Shown here one piece after another: positions 34,345 through 44,482 of a stretch of DNA of 64,000 nucleotides. Both the position numbers and the translations under genes were made by a program. Under the pieces are notes generated by a model. It was not told where the DNA came from. It worked only from the letters and a program-made list of their open reading frames with translations, and did not search any database. The stretch is from Paracoccus shandongensis (GTDB lineage: Bacteria > Pseudomonadota > Alphaproteobacteria > Rhodobacterales > Rhodobacteraceae). The stretch's first letter is position 1. Each line of letters begins with the position of its first letter. Location of the stretch: the NCBI RefSeq assembly GCF_017315735.1, contig NZ_JAFLRK010000002.1:62001-126000 (forward strand). The letters run 5' to 3'.

Positions 34345-35333
34345 CATGGCAGCAGGTCGCGCCAGCAGGGCTGCCGGTCGCCCGGCGCGGGGGTCGCGGC
34401 ATGGACGCCCCGGGCAATCGCCCGCGCCAGGGTCGCGGCTGCGGCATGTCCCAGCAGAAAGGGATCGGCCACCGGATCGGCCAGGGGCCTTGCGCCGGTC
34501 GAGACCGCAAAGACCAGGTCGCCATCCAGGGGCGTATGGCTGGGCACCAGCGCGCGGGCCATGCCGTCATGGGCGGCGATGGCCAGTCTTTGCAGCGCCG
34601 GTTTGTCCAGAACGGCGTCGGTGGCGACGATGGCGATGGTCGTGGCCTCTCCCATCCGCTTGGCGGGGGCCGGTTCATGGGCGGCCGGAAAGGTCGCGGG
34701 CAGGCCAAGCCCGCCGAACTCGGCCTCCAGTTCCCAGGGCGCGGCCCAGAACTGCCGCGTGCCGCCCACGGTCGCCTGCCCAAGCGCATTGACCACGACC
34801 AGGGCGCCCACGGTCAGCCCGTTTTCCAACCGGGCCGAGGCTGACCCAAGCCCGCCCTTGAGGTTTCCCGTCGTGGCCCCACACCCCGCGCCCGCCGTGC
34901 CCAGGGTGAAATCGGGGCTTGCCGCCTCAAGCGCCGCCCGCCCAAGCGCCGGATAAGGGTTGTCGCACCATGCCTTGTCCCCGCCGTTCAGCAGGTCGAA
35001 GACGATCGCCCCCGGCACGATCGGCACCCGCGCCGGACCCACCGCAAAGCCCCGCCCCGCGGCCCGCAGCCCCGCCATCACCCCGTCGCAGGCCGCAAGC
35101 CCGAAGGCCGATCCCCCCGACAGCACCAGCGCATCGACCGCGCCCACCAGTCTGTCGGGGGCCAGCAGGTCGGTTTCCCGCGTCCCCGGCGCGCCGCCCA
35201 TGACATGAACCGCCGCCACGAAGGGCGCATCCGCCGTCAGCACCGTGACGCCGGATTTCAGGCGCGCGTCCGCGGCATTGCCCACGCGCAGCCCCGCGAC
35301 ATCGGTGATCCGGTTCAGCGGTCCCGGTTTCAT
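34344..35333 (-). CDS. P1-family peptidase (DmpA/L-aminopeptidase type)
   Basis: An N-terminal-nucleophile hydrolase of 329 residues, usually made as a precursor that cleaves itself. Family marks are RITDVAGLRVGNA, LSGGSAFGLAA, GTAGAGCGATTGNLKGG and the proposed cleavage/nucleophile region GEATTIAIVATDAVL near 230, ending with HDGMARALVPSHTPLDGD. Members release N-terminal residues or act on beta-peptides. The start ATG at 35333 is three bases from the end of the channel gene upstream. Confidence 0.88.
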   Translation of the reverse strand: MKPGPLNRITDVAGLRVGNAADARLKSGVTVLTADAPFVAAVHVMGGAPGTRETDLLAPDRLVGAVDALVLSGGSAFGLAACDGVMAGLRAAGRGFAVGPARVPIVPGAIVFDLLNGGDKAWCDNPYPALGRAALEAASPDFTLGTAGAGCGATTGNLKGGLGSASARLENGLTVGALVVVNALGQATVGGTRQFWAAPWELEAEFGGLGLPATFPAAHEPAPAKRMGEATTIAIVATDAVLDKPALQRLAIAAHDGMARALVPSHTPLDGDLVFAVSTGARPLADPVADPFLLGHAAAATLARAIARGVHAATPAPGDRQPCWRDLLP

Positions 35334-35336
35334 GCG

Positions 35337-35774
35337 CTATCCCTTCGTGAACTCGATCTGGCGCACGCGGACATGGCGCAGCGATTCGACCATCAGCGCG
35401 GTCATCAGGCCGAAGCTCAGCAGCCCGTTGGCGGCGGCAAGACCCCCCAGGATGCGCCATTCCTCGGGCATCAGCACGTCGCCATAGCCCAGCGTGGTAA
35501 AGGTCACGAGGGTGAAATACATCGCCTCCTCGAAATCGGCGAAGATGCGCAGCAGGTGAAAGGCCCCGGCCCACAGCCAGACCGACATCGTCACCATCGC
35601 CAGCACCGCCAGGCTGGAGGCCAGCACGATCAGGATCAGCTTGGGCCTGTGGGGCGCCTGCACAAGCCACCCCTCCCACCGGGCAAAGGCCGTTTCCAAG
35701 AGCCAGATCCACAGGCCTGCGATGGCGATGCTGCCCAGCATCAAGGCGGATCCGAACGCGATCTGTCCCAGCAT
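35337..35774 (-). CDS. Small potassium-channel-type protein
   Basis: A 145-residue ion channel subunit. The selectivity filter TTLGYGD sits in a pore loop between the last two hydrophobic segments. An additional helix lies near the N-terminus (about 5-25), with another at about 45-68. There is no visible RCK or cyclic-nucleotide domain. The ATG at 35774 gives MLGQIAFGS; extending the frame upstream adds only a charged non-family tail. Divergent from smpB and three bases from the P1 peptidase gene, so probably cotranscribed with it. Confidence 0.87.
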   Translation of the reverse strand: MLGQIAFGSALMLGSIAIAGLWIWLLETAFARWEGWLVQAPHRPKLILIVLASSLAVLAMVTMSVWLWAGAFHLLRIFADFEEAMYFTLVTFTTLGYGDVLMPEEWRILGGLAAANGLLSFGLMTALMVESLRHVRVRQIEFTKG

Positions 35775-35868
35775 GGCGGCCTCCCTTGCTGCAAGGGCTA
35801 ATCGTGCGCAGGTCCGCGCGCAACGCGCATCTTTACAGACCGCCGCGGCAGCCCTATCTGACAGGGCC

Positions 35869-36339
35869 ATGGCCCAGGATCCCGACAAGAACTACAAGAT
35901 CATCGCCGAGAACCGGCGGGCGCGCTTCGATTACTTCATCGAAAGCGACCTGGAGGTCGGCATCGTCCTGACCGGGTCCGAGGTGAAGTCGCTGCGCACG
36001 GGCCAGTCGAACATCGCCGAAAGCTATGCCTCGGTCGAGGATGGCGAATTGTGGCTGATCAACGGCTATATCGCCGCCTACAAGCAGGCCGGCGTCTTCG
36101 GGCACGAGGAGCGCCGCCGCCGCAAGCTCCTGGTTTCCCGCAAGGAACTGGCGCGGCTGTGGCAGGCCGTGGGGCGCGAGGGGATGACGCTGGTCCCGCT
36201 GGTGATGTATTTCAACCACCGCGGCATCGTGAAGCTGAAGCTGGGCGTGGCCAAGGGCAAGAAGAACCACGACAAGCGCGAAACCGACGCCAAGCGCGAC
36301 TGGAACCGCCAGAAACAGCGGCTGCTGAAGCAGGGCTAA
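35869..36339 (+). CDS. smpB: SsrA-binding protein SmpB
   Basis: Binds tmRNA and brings it to stalled ribosomes for trans-translation. The 156-residue protein shows [57 protein letters not shown] and the basic C-terminal tail [14 protein letters not shown]. All fit the family. The ATG at 35869 gives [10 protein letters not shown]. The tmRNA gene is not in this window. sseA follows 60 bases on. Confidence 0.97.
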   Translation: MAQDPDKNYKIIAENRRARFDYFIESDLEVGIVLTGSEVKSLRTGQSNIAESYASVEDGELWLINGYIAAYKQAGVFGHEERRRRKLLVSRKELARLWQAVGREGMTLVPLVMYFNHRGIVKLKLGVAKGKKNHDKRETDAKRDWNRQKQRLLKQG

Positions 36340-36399
36340 GCCATTGCAAGGGGGACCGGCCCCCTGTAGATCAGGCCCGCACCGGGACAGGAGGGGGCC

Positions 36400-37254
36400 A
36401 TGCAGGACGATCCGAAAACGCTGGTCTCGACCGAATGGCTGGCCGCCCACCTGAACGATCCCGACCTGCGCATCCTGGATGCAAGCTGGCACATGCCCGC
36501 GTCGGGCCGCGACGCGCGGGCCGAATATGACGCCGCACACATTCCGGGCGCGCGGTTCTTCGACATCGACGCGATCAGCGACAAGCGATCCGCCCTGCCG
36601 CACATGGCCCCCCCGGTCGAGATGTTCATTTCCCGGATGCGCGCCATGGGCGTGGGCGACGGGCATCAGGTCGTGGTCTATGACAATTCCGACGTGCGCA
36701 GCGCCGCGCGGGTCTGGTGGACCTTCCGCCTGATGGGCAAGACCGACGTGGCCGTGCTGGACGGCGGCTTCGCCAAGTGGCAGGCCGAGGGCCGCCCCAC
36801 CGAGGACATGCCCCCGATCCTGCGCGACCGCCACATCACCGTGCAGCGCCAGGCGGGCCTTGTGCGCGACGTGACGCAGGTGGCCTCGGCGAGCAAGCTG
36901 GGCGATTACCAGATCATCGACGCCCGCGCCCCCGAACGCTTTCGCGGCGAGGTGCCCGAGCCGCGTCCCGGCCTGCGGTCAGGCCACATTCCCGGCGCAC
37001 GGAATGTCCCCTTTGGCCGGTTGCTGAACGCGGACGGCACGATGAAATCGCCCGACGCCCTGCGCGCGGAATTCGAATCCGCCGGGGTCGATCTGAAAAA
37101 GCCCGTGATCACAAGCTGCGGCAGCGGCATCACCGCCGCCGTGCTGTCGCTGGCGCTGGAACGGATCGGGCACCGCAACCACGCGCTTTACGACGGAAGC
37201 TGGACCGAATGGGGCAGCTTCCCGGACCTGCCCATCGCAACCGGAGACGCCTGA
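36400..37254 (+). CDS. sseA: 3-mercaptopyruvate sulfurtransferase
   Basis: Transfers sulfur from 3-mercaptopyruvate to thiol acceptors or cyanide. The 284-residue protein has two rhodanese domains (about 1-145 and 160-284). The active-site loop CGSGITA near 238 is the mercaptopyruvate type rather than the CRxGx[RT] type of thiosulfate rhodanese. It opens LVSTEWLAAHLNDPDLRILDASW. AGGAGG lies nine bases before the ATG. The next gene begins with the base after its stop codon, so they are one operon. Confidence 0.94.
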   Translation: MQDDPKTLVSTEWLAAHLNDPDLRILDASWHMPASGRDARAEYDAAHIPGARFFDIDAISDKRSALPHMAPPVEMFISRMRAMGVGDGHQVVVYDNSDVRSAARVWWTFRLMGKTDVAVLDGGFAKWQAEGRPTEDMPPILRDRHITVQRQAGLVRDVTQVASASKLGDYQIIDARAPERFRGEVPEPRPGLRSGHIPGARNVPFGRLLNADGTMKSPDALRAEFESAGVDLKKPVITSCGSGITAAVLSLALERIGHRNHALYDGSWTEWGSFPDLPIATGDA

Positions 37255-38436
37255 ATGCTGTCGAACCTGAAACCCCAAGCCCCCGATTCGATCCTGAAGC
37301 TGATCGAGGAATTCAAGGCCGACACCCGCCAGGGCAAGATCGACCTGGGGGTCGGCGTCTACAAGGATCCGCAGGGGGTGACGCCGGTCATGCGGGCGGT
37401 CAAGGCGGCGGAACAGCGGATCTGGGAAACCCAGACGACCAAGGCCTATACGGGCCTTGCGGGCGAGCCCGAGTACCGCAACGCCATGGCGCGGATGGTT
37501 TTGCGCGATGTGCCCGCTGATCGGCTGGCCTCGCTGGCCACCGTTGGCGGCACCGGCGCGATCCGGCAGGCGCTGGAACTGGCGCGTTTGGCCAATCCGG
37601 GGGTGACGGTCTATGTGTCCAACCCGACCTGGCCCAACCACCTGTCGATCATGAAGTTCATGGGTGTGCCCTTTGTCGAATACCGTTACTTCGACGCGGC
37701 GACGCGCGGCGTCGATTTCGACGGGCTCAAGGCCGACATTGCCCGCGCGGGCAAGGGCGACATCGTGCTGCTGCATGGCTGCTGCCACAATCCGACCGGC
37801 GCGAACCTGACCATGGACCAGTGGGAGGAGGTCGCGGCGATCCTGGGGAAATCCGGCGCGATCCCGCTGATCGACCTGGCCTATCAGGGCTTCGGCGACG
37901 GGCTGGAGGAAGACGCGGCCGCCACCCGCATGATCGCGCAGCGCCTGCCCGAGGTGCTGATCGCGGCGTCGTGTTCGAAGAACTTCGGCATCTATCGCGA
38001 ACGCACCGGCATCCTGTTCGCCTTGGCGGACAGCACCGCCGCACGCGATCTGGCGCAGGGGTCGATGGCCTTCCTGAACCGGCAGACCTATTCCTTCCCG
38101 CCCGATCACGGTGCGCGCATCGTCAGCACCATCCTGACCGACGACGCCCTGCGCGCCGACTGGGCGGCAGAGCTTGAGGAGGTTCGGGGCACCATGCTGG
38201 GCCTGCGGTCGCAACTGGCGTCCGAACTGCGCGATCTGTCGGGCAGCGACCGCTTCGACTTCATCGGCCAGCATCGCGGCATGTTCTCTCGGCTGGGGGC
38301 CACGCCGGAACAGGTCGCGACGCTGAAATCCGACGCGGCCATCTACATGGTGGGCGATTCGCGGCTGAACATCGCCGGGCTGAACCAGCACACCGTGCCG
38401 GTCTTGGCCCGCGCGATCATCGACGCCGGGATCTGA
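37255..38436 (+). CDS. Aromatic/aspartate aminotransferase
   Basis: A class I PLP aminotransferase of 393 residues in the AspC/TyrB branch. Features: LGVGVYKDPQG, YTGLAGEPEYRNAMA, HGCCHNPTGANLT, the PLP-lysine in SCSKNFGIYRERTG (about 238-251) and C-terminal DSRLNIAGLN. It interconverts aspartate or aromatic amino acids with their 2-oxo acids; the exact preference is not readable. It starts directly after the sseA stop, and shared cysteine or aspartate metabolism is a plausible link. Confidence 0.92.
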   Translation: MLSNLKPQAPDSILKLIEEFKADTRQGKIDLGVGVYKDPQGVTPVMRAVKAAEQRIWETQTTKAYTGLAGEPEYRNAMARMVLRDVPADRLASLATVGGTGAIRQALELARLANPGVTVYVSNPTWPNHLSIMKFMGVPFVEYRYFDAATRGVDFDGLKADIARAGKGDIVLLHGCCHNPTGANLTMDQWEEVAAILGKSGAIPLIDLAYQGFGDGLEEDAAATRMIAQRLPEVLIAASCSKNFGIYRERTGILFALADSTAARDLAQGSMAFLNRQTYSFPPDHGARIVSTILTDDALRADWAAELEEVRGTMLGLRSQLASELRDLSGSDRFDFIGQHRGMFSRLGATPEQVATLKSDAAIYMVGDSRLNIAGLNQHTVPVLARAIIDAGI

Positions 38437-38440
38437 CCCG

Positions 38441-40606
38441 TCAGCCCGGATTGCGGCGCAACGCGTTGACGCCGCGCAGCACGGGGCCGTTGTCGTCGAA
38501 ATCGACGGCGATGGCCCCGGTCCGCCGCAACCGCCCCAGGTCCAGCATCACGCAGGGCCAGTCGCGTTTTTCGACCTTAGCCGCGACCACCACGATGCGC
38601 TGCGGCTGGCAGGCGGCGGGGGCGCGCGTCTCGGCCCCCTTGCCGGTGAAATGCCAGACCTGCCAGCCCCCCGGCAGCGCGGCCATCCGGTCGCGCTTGT
38701 CGCCCTGCCAAGCCGGGCGGGTGGCCGAATCTTCCTGCGTGGCCGTGTCGCCATCCTCTTGCAGCCATGTGCTGACGACAAAGGCCCCGCCGGACGGCTT
38801 GGACACGGCACGGCCCGCCATGGTCATCAGCCCCACCGCCTCGCCTTCGGGGGCCACCAGCAGCAGCGGGCGGCTGGCGGTCAGCCAGATCGCCCCGGAT
38901 GCCCCCAGCATCGCCATGCCCGCCAGGAAACCCGCGCCCGGCAGGCTGACCCGCCGCGCGCCCACGCCCCCGCGCCAGCACAGCACCGCCAGCGTCGCGC
39001 CGAAGCACATCAGCGGAATCACCGGCCCCGGCGGCAGGGGCAGGGCCACCACCGCGCCGCCCAAGGTCGCGACATACTCCGCGACCCGCAGCATCCACCG
39101 GGTTCCCAAGCCCATCAACCACAGCGCCGGACCGGCCAAGCCCACAGGCGCCAGCAGCGCGCCGATCACGCCCGCGGGCATCACCAGGGCACCCATCACC
39201 GGCACGACCAGCAGGTTCGCGATCAGTCCGTATTGCGCCATCCTGTTGAAATGCGCGGCCGCCAGGGGCGAGGTCGCGATGGACGCCACCAGCGACGACA
39301 CGATCAGCATCGCCACCGGCCGCAGCCAGAAGGGCAGGCGGGGCGAGACGCGCGACCAGGGACCGGCCGACAGGATCAGCGCGACGGTGGCGGCAAAGCT
39401 CATCTGGAAGCCGGGATGGGTCACGGCCTCGGGGGAATAGATCAGGATGATCGTCGCAGCCAGGGCGATGGTGCGCAGGGATATGGCGCGGCGATCGGCC
39501 ATGATCGCCAGCAGCATCACGGCGACCATGACGAAGGCGCGTTCGGTCGCCACGCCGCCGCCCGACAGCCACAGATAGGCCGCCGACGCCAGCAGCGCGC
39601 CAAGGGCGGCGATCTTGTGGACAGCCTGCGGCAGCGGCGCGCCCAATCCTTGCGCCAGAACCAGCGCCATGCGCAAAGCGGTATAGACGAAGCCCGCCAG
39701 CATCGACATGTGCAGGCCGGAAATCGAGATGATGTGATACAGGTTCGAGGCCCGCATGACCTCGTTCGTGGCCTCCTCGATCCCGGATCGGTCGCCGGTC
39801 ATCAGGGCCGATGCCACCGCGCCTTCCTGCCCGCCGATGCCGTCCTGGATCGCGCGGCTGATCGCCATGCGCGCGCGGTGCATGGCCCACAGCCCGCCCT
39901 CGGCCGGTTCCACGGTCAGGACCGGCGTGCGGGTGTAACCCACGGCGCCCAACCCCTCGAACCAGGCGAGCCAGCGGAAATCGAAGCTGCCGGGGGATGC
40001 CGGGGCAGGGGGCGGGCCAAGATGGCCGGTCAGCATCACCCGCTGGCCCAGGGGCGGCAGCGGGTCAGACTGGTCGATCAGCGACAGCCGGACCTTGGCG
40101 GGCGTGCGGTCGGGCGCGGTGTCGCGCAGGACCACGCGGTCCAGCGTCAGCCGGATCCGGTCGCGGGCAGAACGGTCGATCTCGACCAGACGCCCCTCGA
40201 TGGGGCCATAGTATCGCCATTCCATCACCGGGGCGGCGACCATGGCCGACCGCAGCCCGATCAGGCCGAAGCCCGCGATGACCAGCAGGGCCGCCGTGGA
40301 ACCGATCCGCAGCCCGTCGGCCAGGGGCCAGCCGATGCGGCCCCGTTCCGCCCAGGGCAGGGCCAGCCGCCCCGTGCCAAGCGCAAAAGCCGCCAGCAGC
40401 CCAAGCGCCCCCCAATGCCACCGGGCGGGGGCGAAAGGCAGCGCGAACCACAGCGCGATCCCGGCGGCCAGGCAGACCGGCACCCAGGGAAACAGCCCGG
40501 CGCGCAGCGTGGCGGCCATCCGGGCGGGCCGCGCCTCGGCATGGCGCGACGGCGCGCGCGTCCCGGAAAAGCCCGGCAATGCCGTGATGTCGCCTTGGGC
40601 GGCCAT
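38441..40606 (-). CDS. comEC: ComEC/Rec2-family membrane protein
   Basis: A 721-residue inner-membrane protein of the DNA-uptake channel family. An N-terminal DUF4131 part (about 25-210) is followed by the competence domain (about 240-520), with [11 protein letters not shown] and [18 protein letters not shown]. The final ~150 residues do not show the HxHxDH metal site of the metallo-beta-lactamase-like domain found in Bacillus ComEC. No other competence genes are in the window. Divergent from gltX with a 94-bp gap; it converges on the aminotransferase gene. Confidence 0.92.
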   Translation of the reverse strand: MAAQGDITALPGFSGTRAPSRHAEARPARMAATLRAGLFPWVPVCLAAGIALWFALPFAPARWHWGALGLLAAFALGTGRLALPWAERGRIGWPLADGLRIGSTAALLVIAGFGLIGLRSAMVAAPVMEWRYYGPIEGRLVEIDRSARDRIRLTLDRVVLRDTAPDRTPAKVRLSLIDQSDPLPPLGQRVMLTGHLGPPPAPASPGSFDFRWLAWFEGLGAVGYTRTPVLTVEPAEGGLWAMHRARMAISRAIQDGIGGQEGAVASALMTGDRSGIEEATNEVMRASNLYHIISISGLHMSMLAGFVYTALRMALVLAQGLGAPLPQAVHKIAALGALLASAAYLWLSGGGVATERAFVMVAVMLLAIMADRRAISLRTIALAATIILIYSPEAVTHPGFQMSFAATVALILSAGPWSRVSPRLPFWLRPVAMLIVSSLVASIATSPLAAAHFNRMAQYGLIANLLVVPVMGALVMPAGVIGALLAPVGLAGPALWLMGLGTRWMLRVAEYVATLGGAVVALPLPPGPVIPLMCFGATLAVLCWRGGVGARRVSLPGAGFLAGMAMLGASGAIWLTASRPLLLVAPEGEAVGLMTMAGRAVSKPSGGAFVVSTWLQEDGDTATQEDSATRPAWQGDKRDRMAALPGGWQVWHFTGKGAETRAPAACQPQRIVVVAAKVEKRDWPCVMLDLGRLRRTGAIAVDFDDNGPVLRGVNALRRNPG

Positions 40607-40700
40607 TCTTGTCCTTTCGCGCCGGCTTCTCTATTCCTGCGCCCGAACGATGGCATGGACAGCTTACCAAAGCGTTAATGCCCGACCCCGAGGAAACGCC

Positions 40701-42107
40701 ATGTCCGACACGCCGCCCGCAGCCCAGGTTGTCACCCGCTTCGCCCCCTCGCCCACGGGATACCTGCATATCGGCGGGGCGCGCACGGCGCTGTTCAACT
40801 GGCTTTACGCGCGGGGCCGGGGCGGCAAATTCCTGCTGCGGATCGAGGACACCGACCGCGCCCGGTCCACCCCCGAGGCGACCGCCGCCATCCTGAAGGG
40901 CCTGACCTGGCTGGGCCTCGAATGGGACGGCGAGCCGATCAGCCAGTTCGCCCGCAAGGATCGCCATGCCGAGGTGGCGCGGCAGATGCTGGACAGCGGC
41001 GCGGCCTACAAGTGCTTTTCCACCCCCGAGGAAATCGCCGCATGGCGCGAGGCGAACCCGCGCCAGCCGTTCCAGAGCCCCTGGCGCGACGCGACGGACG
41101 GGCCCGATGCCCCCTATGCGATCCGCCTGCGCGCCCCGCGCGAGGGCGAGACGGTGATCGAGGATGCCGTGCAGGGCACGGTGCGGGTGGGCAACGACCA
41201 GCTGGACGACATGATCATCCTGCGCTCGGACGGGACGCCCACCTATATGCTGGCGGTGGTGGTGGACGACCGCGACATGGCCGTGACCCATGTGATCCGG
41301 GGCGACGACCACCTGACCAACACCTTCCGGCAGGTGCAGATCTTCGACGCGATGGGCTGGCCGCGCCCGGTCTTTGCCCATATCCCGCTGATCCATGGAG
41401 AGGATGGCAAGAAGCTGTCCAAGCGCCACGGCGCGGTGGGCCTGCACGAATTCGCGGCCATGGGCTATCCCCCGGCGGCGATGCGCAATTACTTGGCCCG
41501 CCTGGGCTGGAGCCATGGCGACGACGAGCTGTTCGACGACGCGCAGGCGCGGGACTGGTTCGACCTGAGCGGCATCAACCGCGCCCCCGCGCGGCTGGAT
41601 TTCAAGAAGCTGGAGCATGTCAGCGGGCACCATATCGGCACCATGACGGATGCCGACCTGCTGGCCGCCCTGGACGATTTCCTGACGGAAACCGGCGCCG
41701 CCGCCCTGACGCAGCGTCAGAGGGACCGGCTGGCGCCGGTGCTGCCTGCCCTGAAGGAAAAGGCGAAAACCCTGCCGCAACTGCTGGACCAGGCGCGCTT
41801 CGCGCTGATCGAACGGCCAGTGGAATTGGACGAAAAAGCATCAAAGTCTCTGGACTTGGTATCCCGTGGTATGCTGTCCGCGTTGACTGCCGCAGTGCAG
41901 CATGTTAGCTGGACCCGAGACGAGCTGGAGCAGGCGGCCAAGCAGGTCGCCGAGGAGAACGGCGTGGGCTTGGGCAAACTGGCGGCGCCTTTGCGCGCGG
42001 CCCTGGCCGGCCGGACGGCGACCCCCAGCGTGTTCGACATGATGACGGCACTAGGCCGCGAGGAATCGCTGGCCCGGTTGCAAGACCAGACGGATTTGGC
42101 AGGCTGA
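40701..42107 (+). CDS. gltX: Glutamyl-tRNA synthetase
   Basis: Charges tRNA-Glu (and in many alphaproteobacteria tRNA-Gln) with glutamate. The 468-residue class I enzyme has [20 protein letters not shown] (HIGH as HIGG) and KKLSKRHGA (KMSKS). Domain order is normal. The C-terminal stretch at about nucleotides 41820-41930 (residues 374-410) uses AT-richer codons than the rest. The ATG at 40701 follows GAGGAAACGCC. Many relatives have a second gltX copy elsewhere. Confidence 0.95.
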   Translation: MSDTPPAAQVVTRFAPSPTGYLHIGGARTALFNWLYARGRGGKFLLRIEDTDRARSTPEATAAILKGLTWLGLEWDGEPISQFARKDRHAEVARQMLDSGAAYKCFSTPEEIAAWREANPRQPFQSPWRDATDGPDAPYAIRLRAPREGETVIEDAVQGTVRVGNDQLDDMIILRSDGTPTYMLAVVVDDRDMAVTHVIRGDDHLTNTFRQVQIFDAMGWPRPVFAHIPLIHGEDGKKLSKRHGAVGLHEFAAMGYPPAAMRNYLARLGWSHGDDELFDDAQARDWFDLSGINRAPARLDFKKLEHVSGHHIGTMTDADLLAALDDFLTETGAAALTQRQRDRLAPVLPALKEKAKTLPQLLDQARFALIERPVELDEKASKSLDLVSRGMLSALTAAVQHVSWTRDELEQAAKQVAEENGVGLGKLAAPLRAALAGRTATPSVFDMMTALGREESLARLQDQTDLAG

Positions 42108-42184
42108 CCGCCTGCCGTTACATGCTAGGGTCGTCCCCCGTTCAATCGAAGGTCGGCCCGGCCCAGCCGGAAAGGACGCTTTGG

Positions 42185-43477
42185 ATGGCCGACGCAACGA
42201 CCGCCACACTCAAGATCAACGATGCCGAATACGAGCTGCCGATCCTTCGCCCCACCCAGGGGCCGGATGTGCTGGATATCCGCAAGCTCTATGGGCAGGC
42301 GGACGTGTTCACCTATGATCCCGGCTTCACCTCGACCGCAAGCTGCGATTCCACCATCACCTTCATCGACGGCGACAAGGGTGAATTGTGGTATCGCGGC
42401 TATCCCATCGAGCAGCTGGCCGCGCAGTCCCATTACCTGGAAGTCTGCTATCTGCTGCTGTACGGCGACCTGCCCACCGCCGCGCAGATGGAGGATTTCG
42501 AGCGTCGCGTGACCCGTCACACGATGGTGCATGAACAGATGCACAACTTCTTCCGGGGCTTCCGCCGCGACGCGCATCCCATGGCGACCATGGTGGGCGT
42601 GGTCGGCGCGATGTCGGCATTCTATCACGATTCGACCGACGTGAACGATCCCTGGCAGCGCGAGGTGGCGTCCATCCGGCTGATCGCCAAGCTGCCGACC
42701 ATCGCGGCCATGGCCTATAAATATTCGATCGGCCAGCCCTTCGTTTATCCGCAGAACGAACTGGATTACGCCAGCAACTTCCTGCACATGTGCTTCTCGG
42801 TCCCGGCCGAGAAATACCATGTCGATCCGGCCCTGGCCCGCGCCATGGACCGCATCTTCACGCTGCACGCGGATCACGAGCAGAACGCCTCGACCTCGAC
42901 CGTGCGCCTGGCGGGGTCGTCGGGGGCCAATCCCTTCGCCTGCATCGCGGCGGGGATCGCCTGCCTGTGGGGACCGGCCCATGGCGGCGCGAACCAGGCC
43001 TGCCTGGAGATGCTGCGCGAGATCGGCACCGTGGACCGCATCCCCGAATACATCGCGCGCGCCAAGGACAAGGACGATCCGTTCCGCCTGATGGGCTTTG
43101 GCCACCGGGTTTACAAGAACTTCGACCCGCGCGCGAAGATCATGAAGGAATCCGCCGACGAGGTTCTGGATCTGCTGGGGGTCGAGAACAACCCTACGTT
43201 GCAGGTCGCCAAGGAGCTGGAGAGGATCGCGCTGGAGGACGAGTATTTCGTTTCCAAGAAGCTGTATCCCAACGTCGATTTCTATTCGGGCATCATCCTG
43301 GAAGCGATGGGCTTCCCCACCTCGATGTTCACGCCGATCTTCGCGCTGTCGCGCACGGTGGGCTGGATCGCGCAGTGGAAGGAAATGATCGCCGATCCCC
43401 AGGCCAAGATCGGCCGCCCGCGCCAACTGTATGTGGGCGAGGCCAAGCGCGACTACCTCGCCGTCGCCGCGCGCTGA
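42185..43477 (+). CDS. gltA: Citrate synthase
   Basis: Condenses oxaloacetate and acetyl-CoA in the TCA cycle. The 430-residue protein is of the Gram-negative hexameric type. Catalytic residues lie in [23 protein letters not shown] and [10 protein letters not shown]. The start [13 protein letters not shown] at ATG 42185 is family-like and is preceded by GGAAAGGACGCTTTGG. It lies 77 bases after gltX. An intrinsic terminator follows. Confidence 0.97.
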   Translation: MADATTATLKINDAEYELPILRPTQGPDVLDIRKLYGQADVFTYDPGFTSTASCDSTITFIDGDKGELWYRGYPIEQLAAQSHYLEVCYLLLYGDLPTAAQMEDFERRVTRHTMVHEQMHNFFRGFRRDAHPMATMVGVVGAMSAFYHDSTDVNDPWQREVASIRLIAKLPTIAAMAYKYSIGQPFVYPQNELDYASNFLHMCFSVPAEKYHVDPALARAMDRIFTLHADHEQNASTSTVRLAGSSGANPFACIAAGIACLWGPAHGGANQACLEMLREIGTVDRIPEYIARAKDKDDPFRLMGFGHRVYKNFDPRAKIMKESADEVLDLLGVENNPTLQVAKELERIALEDEYFVSKKLYPNVDFYSGIILEAMGFPTSMFTPIFALSRTVGWIAQWKEMIADPQAKIGRPRQLYVGEAKRDYLAVAAR

Positions 43478-43493
43478 TCGGTCGCAGCTTGCC

Positions 43494-43517
43494 AGAGGCC
43501 CCTTCGGGGGCCTCTTT
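43494..43517 (+). terminator. Intrinsic terminator of gltA
   Basis: Stem AGAGGCCCC/GGGGCCTCT with a TTCG tetraloop followed by TT, 16 bases after the gltA stop. Confidence 0.88.
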
Positions 43518-43565
43518 GCATGGCGGGCCTTGCGAAGGCGCGGGTGGAGTGGCAAGGGGACGGCC

Positions 43566-44216
43566 ATGACAGAGACACCGAAAATCGCGCTTGTGACCGG
43601 CGCATCCCGCGGCCTTGGCGCCGCCCTTGCCGAGGATCTGGCGGCGCGCGGCTATCACGTCCTGGCGGTGGCCCGGACGGTTGGCGGCCTTGAGGAACTG
43701 GACGACCGCATCCGCCGCGCCGGCGGCAGCGCGACGCTTGCGCCCATGGACGTGGCCGAGGCGCCCGCGATGCAGCAACTGGCCCAGGCCGTCCTGGCCC
43801 GCTGGGGCGGGCTGGATCTGTGGGCGCATCCGGCGATCCATGTCGCCCCCCTGGCGCCTGCGCCGCATGTCGATGGCAAGGACTGGGCGAAATCGGTGCT
43901 GGTCAACATGGACGTGACGCGCGGGCTGATCGCGCTGCTGGAACCGCTGCTGCGCGCGCGGTCCGGCACGGCGCTGTTCTTCGACGATCCCCGCGCGGGG
44001 CACAAGTTCTTCGGCGCCTATGGGGCCACCAAGGCAGGCCAGATCGCGCTTGCCCGCAGCTGGCAGGCCGAGGCTGCATCGGTCGGCCCGCGCGTGGTCA
44101 TCGCCGAGCCTGCGCCGATGCCCACCGCCGTGCGCGCCCGGTTCTTCCCGGGCGAGGATCGGGCGGCGCTGACGCCCTGCAAGCTTGAGGCGGCGCGGAT
44201 CCTGGACGCGCTGTGA
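43566..44216 (+). CDS. SDR-family protein with altered catalytic site
   Basis: A 216-residue short-chain dehydrogenase-like protein. The cofactor loop TGASRGLGAAL (about 11-21) and the YGATKAG (YxxxK, about 154-160) are present. The usual NNAG is AHPAI, and the strand that should carry the catalytic Ser reads TALFFDDPRAG, with Asp residues in its place. It may bind NAD(P) but its chemistry is uncertain. The ATG at 43566 is preceded by GGGGACGGCC. Repeat copy 4 follows the stop. Confidence 0.85.
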   Translation: MTETPKIALVTGASRGLGAALAEDLAARGYHVLAVARTVGGLEELDDRIRRAGGSATLAPMDVAEAPAMQQLAQAVLARWGGLDLWAHPAIHVAPLAPAPHVDGKDWAKSVLVNMDVTRGLIALLEPLLRARSGTALFFDDPRAGHKFFGAYGATKAGQIALARSWQAEAASVGPRVVIAEPAPMPTAVRARFFPGEDRAALTPCKLEAARILDAL

Positions 44217-44233
44217 TTTGCGTCCCGCGAAGG

Positions 44234-44285
44234 CCGGGGGCGCTTCGCCCCCCGGACCCCCCGAGGCTATTTTCATGAAGAAGAA
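44234..44285 (+). repeat. Compound intergenic repeat, copy 4, after the SDR gene
   Basis: Hairpin CCGGGGGCGCTTCGCCCCCCGG followed by ACCCCCCGAGGCTATTTT and CATGAAGAAGAA. The spacer GGATATTT has become GGCTATTTT. It is 17 bases after the SDR stop, on the same strand. Confidence 0.8.
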
Positions 44286-44353
44286 TTGATGATGCGGTGA
44301 AGTGATCCCGGCGCGCCCTGGCCAACCCGATCATTGATCCTGTTTGACCTGTC

Positions 44354-44482
44354 TCATTCCCTGAACATCAATCCATAAAAGAACAAGGCCCATAGGGCCG
44401 CAACAAATGCTGCTATCAGACCCCGTAACCATGGGCGGCCAGCGGCCTTGTTTTCCAGGTATTCAATCAGCAGGCTCAGCAT
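44354..44482 (-). CDS. Small hydrophobic protein (42 residues)
   Basis: Not recognised. ATG 44482 gives MLSLLIEYLENKAAGRPWLR and then a single membrane helix (GLIAAFVAALWALFFYGLMF) of about 20 residues, ending RE. AGGA lies four bases upstream. It overlaps the last 20 bases of the aminopeptidase gene and sits in slightly AT-richer sequence. A positively charged N-terminal half followed by a single helix is typical of small inner-membrane proteins. It could also be an unexpressed frame. Confidence 0.42.
   Translation of the reverse strand: MLSLLIEYLENKAAGRPWLRGLIAAFVAALWALFFYGLMFRE

Noticed and set aside
38441..38900. Metallo-beta-lactamase domain at the C-terminus of ComEC
   Set aside because: No HxHxDH motif is visible; the final part of the protein is not a recognisable lactamase domain.
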